DNA of 64,000 nucleotides from Salminus brasiliensis. Its lineage: Eukaryota > Chordata > Actinopteri > Characiformes > Bryconidae. Position numbers and translations under genes: made by a program. The stretch lies in the NCBI RefSeq assembly GCF_030463535.1, contig NC_132900.1, forward strand, positions 25,072,456-25,136,455. Direction: 5' to 3'. Below, piece after piece: positions 61,401 through 64,000 of this stretch. How positions within the stretch are numbered: the stretch's first letter is position 1; every line of letters starts with the position of its first letter. Under the pieces are notes generated by a model that worked only from the letters and a program-made list of their open reading frames with translations, ran no database searches and was not told the DNA's origin.

Positions 61401-63228
61401 GGCTGAGACACCACTACACATGCAACACCACGTTAAAGGACACCACAACACTGACATGCTATGTTAGTACTTTTATGAAGAGAATGGCAATGAAAGCAAA
61501 TTAAAGACAAAATAAAGGTAGAATCGCTGTACCTGAGTAAGTTCCGGGATATCGTTCTTGTCAATTCCGACTTGCTGTTGAGAGAAAAGGATGCTGTTAT
61601 TTTACATAGCTGTTTCCATTAAACAAGTGTCTTTCTAACTGAATGAATAGTAAATGAATATCTGGGGAGCATAAAATTTTGGAAATTCATAATTACAATT
61701 ATGGGACATTCGGCCATGGTTAAGCCATACAAAGACAGCTTTAGTGACACAATCCTGTTTCTGAGTTCTGCATAGAATTCCGTTGACCGCATGGATTTGG
61801 GTTTGCTTGGACATGCACCGTCAACTGTGGGACTTTAAATAGGCTGGTGTTTGCAATCCCTGATCATGTCCAATCAATGACATTTGACACAGGTGGACTC
61901 CAATTAAGCTGTTGATACATCTCACTTTTGGGTGTCATTTTAAAGGGTGTGCACACTTGTGCACATATCGCTGCCCAATGAAAAACATGTATCTTTAAAT
62001 GACCTGGAATAAACTCTTATTTTACCTTGATTTAATTTAAGAACAGTTTTGCCCTCTATTGTAAAGTCACCATTTTGCAATATGACATTTTACTAGGGCT
62101 GGGCAATATGACAATATTTTATGATACCGTGCTACATTTTTGTAATTAGTTACAAACAATTAACTAGTTACATTTTAACAAAAATCACTGTACTAAATAT
62201 GGGAGAATATTTGCATAGTAGTTTTCAAAAATCTTTGGCCACTGATGCATTTTGTCTGCGATCATGTATATAGAAATTAATACCATGTATTGTGAAAATG
62301 TCTTTAAATATAATGATATAATATATTTTTTCCAAATTGCCCACCTCTACATTTGCCATTTTTCCATAAATTAGAACAAATGTCTAAAACCCTGCTATAA
62401 AACCCTGTTATTGTGGGCTATTTTGTGTAAAATATTATGACAAAAAATTACTACATCTATTGTAAAATAAGTCGTAACGCAATAATACGTGAAAAAGGTG
62501 TGCATGATGGGGTGTGCAGACTTTATGGCTTGACGGTATGCCTCTACAGTGTGTTACCTCTGCTATTTTGAGGAACTCTGAAACTCTGGTCATTCTTGTC
62601 AGGAATCTTTTGTAGATTTCCAAAGCATCTTTGCATTGTCCCTTTTTCATCTGGAAAAATTTCTCTATATAAAACAAACAGACAAACAAATAGTTAGTCT
62701 TTACTATTTGCTGTACTTTCAACAAAAGTGGCCCACTAACTGTCATTTAGAAACAGCTGAGTCTGTCTTAATGGAGGAAGAATAGGGCCTTGCCAAGAAG
62801 ATTAATGATCCCATCATTGTAGCAGGCGTACAACTTGATCAGATCCTTGAAGAGCAATAGAAAGGCTGCATTGATCACCCCATTGACGAGGTCTTTTGGA
62901 TGGACCTGAAAACACAGCGTATTAGAACATGGTGTAGTCACACCCATAAGGCATTCATATCAGATGGGAAATTATTCTCATTCTAAAAAAAAAAAACAAC
63001 AAGCACTGACTGTTGCATAAAACAGCCTACACATGTGTGTCACAGTGACATCATGGAAATGTGTTTGTCCTAGGCAACTGGGAACGCTTTAAACTCTGAG
63101 GAAATTGGTTAATAATGACAGGAAACAGACTCACGTCAAACTCCAGCAGGGCATCGATCTGACTCTGCAGGGTGGGCATGCCTTTCAAAAGCTTATCTGT
63201 AGTCATCGTCCTCATCACACCATCAGCC
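34015..63228 (-). CDS. snap91: SNAP91 / AP180 clathrin assembly protein (23 coding exons, 5' end beyond the window)
   Basis: The 23 exons sum to 2287 nt with matching phases at every junction and encode 761 residues, equivalent to about residue 152 to the end of mammalian AP180 (about 900 residues). Known: AP180 binds PI(4,5)P2 with its N-terminal ANTH domain, gathers clathrin and AP-2 through many short DLL/DLF motifs in a disordered tail, and sizes synaptic vesicles and retrieves VAMP2 at nerve terminals. Seen: the second half of the ANTH domain (exons at 63.2-55.5 kb), then an Ala/Pro/Ser/Thr-rich tail with DFDLL, DLLGE, MDLFG, LDLFAM, LDIFG, VDLFG, GDLLS, LDLLG, GDLLG and GDLLMP, then [23 protein letters not shown] and the C-terminal [20 protein letters not shown]. 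The paralogue PICALM is excluded by the Ala/Pro-rich repeats, the closer C-terminal match and the PRSS35 neighbour. The first ANTH exons and the promoter lie past 64000. Confidence 0.95.
34246..34350 (-). CDS. snap91: SNAP91 exon, [20 protein letters not shown]...
   Basis: 105 nt, 35 codons, phase 0 to phase 0. Methionine-rich, with a GQPMM unit repeated in tandem before [15 protein letters not shown]; mammals have [19 protein letters not shown] here. Acceptor tacctctgaag, donor gtaaat. Frame-preserving if skipped. Confidence 0.92.
34460..34595 (-). CDS. snap91: SNAP91 exon, [20 protein letters not shown]...
   Basis: 136 nt, one base plus 45 codons to phase 0. Contains [16 protein letters not shown] and ends GAQPGFSM. 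Acceptor cttttgatgcag, donor gtgagg. Confidence 0.94.
34925..34949 (-). CDS. snap91: SNAP91 25-nt exon (NLGMGNQK)
   Basis: Acceptor tttttttgcag, donor gtaaga, phase 1 to phase 2. Encodes the NLGMGNQK that follows LANLVG, equal to NLGIxG...KK of mammals. The mammalian GDLQWN segment is not present in the exons found; a further small exon in 34950-36356 could have been missed. Confidence 0.88.
34950..36356 (-). other. snap91: SNAP91 intron
   Basis: No distinct repeat family recognised. A small extra exon equivalent to the mammalian GDLQWN segment could hide here but was not found. Confidence 0.6.
36357..36569 (-). CDS. snap91: SNAP91 exon, [12 protein letters not shown]...[11 protein letters not shown]
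   Basis: 213 nt, 70 codons, phase 1 to phase 1. Begins [10 protein letters not shown] and ends [15 protein letters not shown], both strongly conserved. In between is a run of four MPT units ([16 protein letters not shown]), visible in DNA as repeated TGGGCATCATGG on the plus strand. Acceptor ttctgcag, donor gtatgt. Confidence 0.94.
37130..38060. repeat. 72-bp minisatellite, about 12 copies, in a SNAP91 intron
   Basis: Unit CTCATTAGGGTGAATATTAA, TAACACTGTAAATGTAGGTA, TTGTGATATACACTGAGG, TGGAGCTACAGTCT. 72 is divisible by three, hence long open frames on both strands. Units are 95% alike by eye. Confidence 0.95.
38440..38665. repeat. (GA)-rich purine tract in a SNAP91 intron
   Basis: AGAGAGAG, AAAGAAAG and AGCAGCAG stretches; on the transcribed strand this is a long pyrimidine tract upstream of no acceptor used here. 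Confidence 0.8.
38854..39027 (-). CDS. snap91: SNAP91 exon, [15 protein letters not shown]...[14 protein letters not shown]...FDPS
   Basis: 174 nt, 57 codons, phase 1 to phase 1. [12 protein letters not shown] parallels NNLLQPNFEAAFG and GGFDPS parallels SSFDPSVFDGLG. Acceptor tatctgtccgcag, donor gtgagg. Confidence 0.92.
39120..39650. repeat. AT-rich ATT/AAT microsatellite region in a SNAP91 intron
   Basis: Nearly pure A/T for 500 bp with a perfect AAT run at 39560-39608; ends at the T10 tract beside the donor at 39658. Confidence 0.9.
39659..39721 (-). CDS. snap91: SNAP91 exon, [21 protein letters not shown]
   Basis: 63 nt, 20 codons, phase 1 to phase 1; DAFGxxxPE matches DAFGSSASEPQ. Acceptor gatgtatcctag, donor gtaaaa, next to an A/T-rich intron full of ATT repeats. 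Confidence 0.9.
40171..40308 (-). CDS. snap91: SNAP91 exon, [14 protein letters not shown]...PVLDLLG
   Basis: 138 nt, 45 codons, phase 1 to phase 1. Simple-sequence-like PA/PASV repeats ([16 protein letters not shown]) then [11 protein letters not shown]. The repeated AGCTCCGGCTCC-type hexamers suggest slippage growth. Acceptor ctctttctcag, donor gtgtgt. Confidence 0.9.
41580..41648 (-). CDS. snap91: SNAP91 exon, [23 protein letters not shown]
   Basis: 69 nt, 22 codons, phase 1 to phase 1; the [15 protein letters not shown] end parallels ASPVPESSLTADLLS. Acceptor tctgatgaag, which has a weak pyrimidine tract, donor gtgagt. Confidence 0.9.
42554..43244. mobile_element. Palindromic DNA element with 108-bp inverted arms
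   Basis: Arms 42781-42888 and 42953-43060 are reverse complements differing by about one indel, around a 64-base centre that itself pairs (GTACTACAC / GTGTAGTAC). Outer ends are CCCTAG (42554) and CTAGGG (43239-43244). No coding capacity; probably a non-autonomous transposon in a SNAP91 intron. Confidence 0.8.
43533..43622 (-). CDS. snap91: SNAP91 exon, [11 protein letters not shown]...NVDLFGA
   Basis: 90 nt, 29 codons, phase 1 to phase 1. DMFDSVPE matches DLFDSAPE of mammals; ends VDLFGA. Acceptor cttgttcgtag, donor gtacag. Confidence 0.92.
44550..44740. repeat. Degenerate 28-bp repeat (GGTGGAGGTTTTTAAAAATGCTC)
   Basis: Six units of the type CTCCAGGGTGGAGGTTTTTAAAAATG in a SNAP91 intron. 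Confidence 0.8.
45332..45559 (-). CDS. snap91: SNAP91 exon, [22 protein letters not shown]...PPLDIFG
   Basis: 228 nt, 75 codons, phase 1 to phase 1. Contains the highly conserved [11 protein letters not shown] and ends APPLDIFG. The middle is a Thr/Ala/Pro run ([15 protein letters not shown]), as in mammals. Acceptor accccaaag, donor gtaaag. Confidence 0.95.
46610..47440. repeat. 38-bp GT-rich minisatellite in a SNAP91 intron
   Basis: About 20 units of GTGTTAGTGTGTATTTAGTG plus TGTGTCAGTGCGTGTTTG, with a length variant carrying GTTTTTAGG. Larger blocks repeat (47080-47340). Confidence 0.93.
47903..47983 (-). CDS. snap91: SNAP91 exon, [14 protein letters not shown]...DACAGS
   Basis: 81 nt, 26 codons, phase 1 to phase 1, matching DAFAASPGEAP...LDACSGN of mammals. 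Acceptor gtggtgctgcag, donor gtgggt. GC-rich compared with its surroundings. Confidence 0.92.
48035..48080. repeat. (GA)n microsatellite just upstream of the 47903-47983 exon
   Basis: AG run of about 20 units; on the SNAP91 strand it is a CT tract about 55 bases before the exon's acceptor. Confidence 0.9.
48190..48870. repeat. 69-73-bp minisatellite with higher-order repeats in a SNAP91 intron
   Basis: Units contain ATAAAGTCAGTGGTCAGTGA, GTGTCTACATGAAATTAACT, CTATATAACATTAGAATAAA. A three-unit block of about 219 bp (starting near 48405 and 48625) is repeated almost exactly. Confidence 0.93.
49318..49486 (-). mobile_element. tRNA-derived SINE, copy 3 (truncated)
   Basis: Minus-strand head GGTGGCTCAGTGGTTAGAGC and B box GTGGGTTCGATACCCGGGCT, body only to GCGGTGGACAGCC. 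In a SNAP91 intron. Confidence 0.8.
49503..49795. mobile_element. Non-autonomous Tc1-like element, inverted copy of 21575-21925
   Basis: Ends ATCCAAATGTTTGTGGACAC and GTGTCCCAATACTTTTGTCC; internal GCGACTTAATGT/ATGGGTGCAACTTAA stretch is shared with 21860-21885. Confidence 0.75.
50545..50905 (+). mobile_element. Second SINE-like repeat (tRNA-like head)
   Basis: Begins GAATGGCTCAGCAGATTAAG with a degenerate B-box region (GCGGAATCTCAGGTTATG), continues AGAGCACAATTGGCTATGTT and ends TTTTTCCCAATTTCCTCCCC. A similar tail, inverted, occurs near 60505-60530. Confidence 0.55.
51251..51448 (-). CDS. snap91: SNAP91 exon, [11 protein letters not shown]...SDMDLFG
   Basis: 198 nt, 65 codons between partial ones, phase 1 to phase 1. 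Ala-rich (about 20 Ala) disordered linker ending in the clathrin-binding MDLFG. Acceptor ccctccag, donor gtcagt. Confidence 0.93.
51465..51735. repeat. GA-rich purine tract in a SNAP91 intron
   Basis: AGAAGAGAAGAAAGGAGAAG-type sequence; on the gene strand a pyrimidine tract. Confidence 0.85.
51895..51909 (-). CDS. snap91: SNAP91 15-nt microexon (DLLGE)
   Basis: ATCTTCTGGGTGAGG encodes DLLGE when joined to the G of the previous exon; WGDLLGED is conserved in AP180. Acceptor ctgctgtttgctcag, donor gtaagt. Phase 1 at both ends, so it is a frame-preserving cassette that adds or removes one DLL motif. Confidence 0.9.
52282..52364 (-). CDS. snap91: SNAP91 exon with [10 protein letters not shown] clathrin/AP-2 motifs
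   Basis: 83 nt encoding (N)[19 protein letters not shown] then AAPTASWG. The FDLL motif is a typical clathrin/AP-2 ligand. The acceptor reads tctcgcagCAG, a tandem NAGNAG site: use of the second AG (exon 52282-52361) would remove one residue in frame. Donor gtacgc, ends phase 1. Confidence 0.92.
52368..52790. repeat. (GA)n followed by a GGAGTGATGGAGGAGTATGG minisatellite filling a SNAP91 intron
   Basis: The 428-bp intron between exons 52282-52364 and 52793-52938 is almost wholly a 13/26-bp repeat (GATGGAGTGATGGAGGAGTATGGT) plus AG dinucleotides. Confidence 0.92.
52793..52938 (-). CDS. snap91: SNAP91 exon, start of disordered tail ([20 protein letters not shown]...)
   Basis: 146 nt, 48 codons plus two bases; Ala/Pro/Val-rich linker with [14 protein letters not shown], comparable to the SPNSTPAKTID region of mammals. 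Acceptor atcggtgtag, donor gtgagc. A CAG-rich stretch encodes the PAAAA end. Confidence 0.9.
53122..53134 (-). CDS. snap91: SNAP91 13-nt microexon
   Basis: GTCACCAACTAAG between acceptor ctatttttag and donor gtaagt. With the 6-nt exon it restores frame exactly: 2 + 6 + 13 bases make seven codons ending ESPTK at phase 0, as needed by the next exon. Confidence 0.8.
53757..53762 (-). CDS. snap91: SNAP91 6-nt microexon
   Basis: The six bases GGATGA lie between a good acceptor (tcttttgttaacag) and a consensus donor (gtaagt). It joins ...AGG GG to G GAT GA and G of the next exon, giving Arg-Gly-Asp-Glu-Ser-Pro-Thr-Lys. Phase 2 at both ends, so skipping it drops two residues without a frameshift. 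Support comes only from splice signals and phase. Confidence 0.75.
   Translation of the reverse strand, partial: G
53935..55400. repeat. 50-bp minisatellite (AACCCAACAGTACCCAGCATCTC) in a SNAP91 intron
   Basis: About 28 degenerate units alternating GAACCCAACAGTACCCAGCA, TCTCTAATCCCAACTGTACT, CAGCACCACT. A longer block (about 54365-54510) is duplicated near 55010-55180. C10 run at 54841. Confidence 0.9.
55488..55549 (-). CDS. snap91: SNAP91 exon, end of ANTH domain ([20 protein letters not shown])
   Basis: 62 nt, 20 codons plus two bases. Last helix of the ANTH domain, with the family-typical [10 protein letters not shown]. Acceptor atttatag, donor gtaagt. It is followed by two very small exons and preceded by a 6-kb intron. 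Confidence 0.93.
55550..56815 (-). other. snap91: SNAP91 intron, unremarkable part
   Basis: Left part of the 6-kb intron between exons 55488-55549 and 61533-61574. No exon or clear repeat recognised. Confidence 0.5.
56820..57480 (-). mobile_element. Tc1-like transposon relic
   Basis: Minus-strand reading has [33 protein letters not shown] transposase sequence (57055-56930, quoted in part: [13 protein letters not shown]), then a T12 tract and frame loss. Only the middle aspartate region is recognisable. Confidence 0.6.
58088..58130. other. Perfect 15-bp hairpin in a SNAP91 intron
   Basis: TGAGGATAAACACAG (58092-58106), loop TGTT, CTGTGTTTATCCTCA (58111-58125); wobble and A-T pairs extend the stem to about 18. 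Confidence 0.85.
59426..59960. repeat. Diverged tandem duplication of about 305 bp in a SNAP91 intron
   Basis: TGACTAACTACCGCTCATCA, ACGGCCACATGTTGC (59429 on) recurs as TGACTAACCATCTCTCATTA, CCGGCCACATGTTGC (59733 on), followed in both by GGCC..CAGAGT, TCTTGGATAT, ACTCAAC, TATCTATACT and GTCAGTATT in the same order. Confidence 0.8.
60228..60365 (-). repeat. Dispersed repeat, same family as 26815-26885
   Basis: Contains AACAGTGTTTCTCAATCCTG, ATCCTGGAGGCACACTACCT and TTTAATCAGGTTTGTTGGGAGCAGAGG. Confidence 0.6.
60475..60920 (-). mobile_element. SINE-like repeat, minus orientation
   Basis: Left end ACCCCATTTTCTGCCCAATTT mirrors the tail at 50880-50905; right end AAGATTTGAACCAGCGATCC is a tRNA-like B box on the minus strand. 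Has a triple GCGCATACCCT motif at 60710-60740. Confidence 0.55.
61533..61574 (-). CDS. snap91: SNAP91 exon, [14 protein letters not shown]
   Basis: 42 nt, 14 codons, phase 0 at both ends. Matches the conserved QVGIDKxDIPxLTQ segment after the long ANTH helices. Acceptor tctcaacag, donor gtacag. Confidence 0.93.
62558..62664 (-). CDS. snap91: SNAP91 exon, ANTH domain ([18 protein letters not shown]...)
   Basis: 107 nt, almost identical in translation to mammalian AP180: [20 protein letters not shown], then [15 protein letters not shown]. Acceptor ctatatag, donor gtaaca, ends phase 0. Confidence 0.95.
62794..62905 (-). CDS. snap91: SNAP91 exon, ANTH domain ([15 protein letters not shown]...)
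   Basis: 112 nt encoding 37 codons plus one base: the [24 protein letters not shown] and INLL helices of ANTH. Acceptor ttttcag. The donor is GC (cttG|gcaagg), the only non-GT donor seen in this gene; joining this G to AG of the next exon restores the conserved Glu of INLLEKFF, so the site is well supported. Confidence 0.92.
63135..63228 (-). CDS. snap91: SNAP91 exon, ANTH domain (ADGVMRTM...LLEFD)
   Basis: 94 nt; the first base completes a Gly codon from an exon outside the window, then 31 codons ending LLEFD. Acceptor tatcttag, donor gtgagt, ends phase 0. Corresponds to about residues 152-182 of AP180, in the alpha-solenoid of the ANTH domain. Confidence 0.93.
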
Positions 63229-64000
63229 CTAAGATACACACACACACACACACACAGTCCATTAGACAGCTTTCCATTAGGCAGTATTTTAGCAGCTGTG
63301 CTGCCGGTCAAAGGTTTTAGAACACCCCCAGTTGCATGACCCAGGCACGCCTGCTTTTCGTGTTCCACCATCTTAGCAACCACTATTCCCACTGACACTC
63401 CACCTGTCAAACCTGCATCTCCACGTCTCTTCACAGTTGAAACTGAGACTAGGTCCAGTTTTAAGCTGTGCTACAAGGTGCTGTCATGTGAGCTGCCTAT
63501 CTCACAAGCTGTTCTGTTGACTCTCAGAAACTTATATTCTGATGCTGTTGTGGATTTTGGTCTGTCAGACCTCTCCCTGTACCTGATCTCTTCAGTTTCA
63601 TCCAGTTTCCAAGAGTCTTCTGATGGTGTAAGAAACTGTATTTTTATGGCTTTATTTGTACTTTGGCCTATCTGTAAGTGTCTTTTTGTAGACGTTATAA
63701 CAGCAGTCTGGATGTGCAATGCTGTGTAAATACTGTGGTAGAGTGCAGTAACACAGCCTGTTCCAGCACTGCTTTTATATGGACAATGGGTTTGTAAATT
63801 GTAAATAGTTTACATTCATTTTTAAAATTTAATTCCATTGCTACAGACCAGGTGTAAGTTGTTAACCACTGACTTGTTGTTTTGGTTTTTTTAAGAATTT
63901 TCATTTACATTTTTTAGTTTTTAGTTCGTTTTATTGAAACGTGAGTACCAGTTCTGCAGACAGAAACACCTTGTTGATCAGAGAGATCAACAGGGAATGG
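63229..64000 (-). other. snap91: SNAP91 intron, truncated by the window edge
   Basis: CA repeat at 63237-63257. No exon matching the preceding ANTH segment (YLNEKAFSYRQMAFDF) is present, so the upstream exons lie beyond 64000. Confidence 0.75.

Overview
The window looks like nuclear DNA of a ray-finned fish. It has intron-rich vertebrate genes with GT-AG splice sites, very many CA/GT, CT/GA and ATT microsatellites, at least nine different minisatellites, and a mix of Tc1/mariner relics, palindromic elements and tRNA-derived SINEs typical of teleosts. The repeat flavour suggests an otophysan (characiform- or catfish-like) fish, but that is an impression and not a measured result. Only two protein-coding genes can be supported.

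Gene 1, plus strand, 25201-26757, is PRSS35 (serine protease 35, sister of PRSS23), a secreted trypsin-fold protein of 411 residues in two coding exons. It has a signal peptide, a furin-type RRKR site, His166, Asp273 and Ser343 as a possible catalytic triad, and a long basic/acidic insert. Its 321-bp phase-0 intron is flanked by a short direct repeat and contains a piece of a dispersed repeat also seen 2 kb upstream. The mammalian gene, as I know it, has an uninterrupted coding exon and Thr in place of the catalytic Ser, so both features deserve checking.

Gene 2, minus strand, 34015-63228 (5' end outside the window), is SNAP91 (AP180), the neuronal clathrin assembly protein. Twenty-three coding exons were placed at base resolution, with matching phases throughout. 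They encode 761 residues, from about residue 152 (inside the ANTH domain) to the C-terminal DLNIKDFL. Four exons are 25 nt or shorter (6, 13, 15 and 25 nt). Ten consecutive exons (51909 down to 36357) are all multiples of three with phase 1 at both ends, and most junctions fall directly behind a DLL/DLF/DIF-G motif. PRSS35 and SNAP91 converge tail to tail, the order I recall from human 6q14, which supports PRSS35 over PRSS23 (whose neighbour is PICALM).

Layout: 1-25187 is gene-poor flank with Tc1 relics (5.5-5.9 and 21.6-22.2 kb), a tRNA-SINE (6.3 kb), a 350-bp mariner-type MITE with perfect 63-bp ends (7.4 kb), minisatellites (2.2, 12.0, 15.1 and 19.5 kb) and a long polypurine tract (17 kb). 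25201-26757 is PRSS35. 26758-31100 is the convergent intergenic space with a 0.7-kb 10-bp-unit minisatellite and a SINE. About 31105-34014 is the inferred SNAP91 3' UTR. 34015-63228 holds SNAP91 exons and introns, the introns packed with minisatellites and transposon debris. 63229-64000 is intron. No prokaryotic features, CRISPR array, rRNA or functional tRNA gene were seen.
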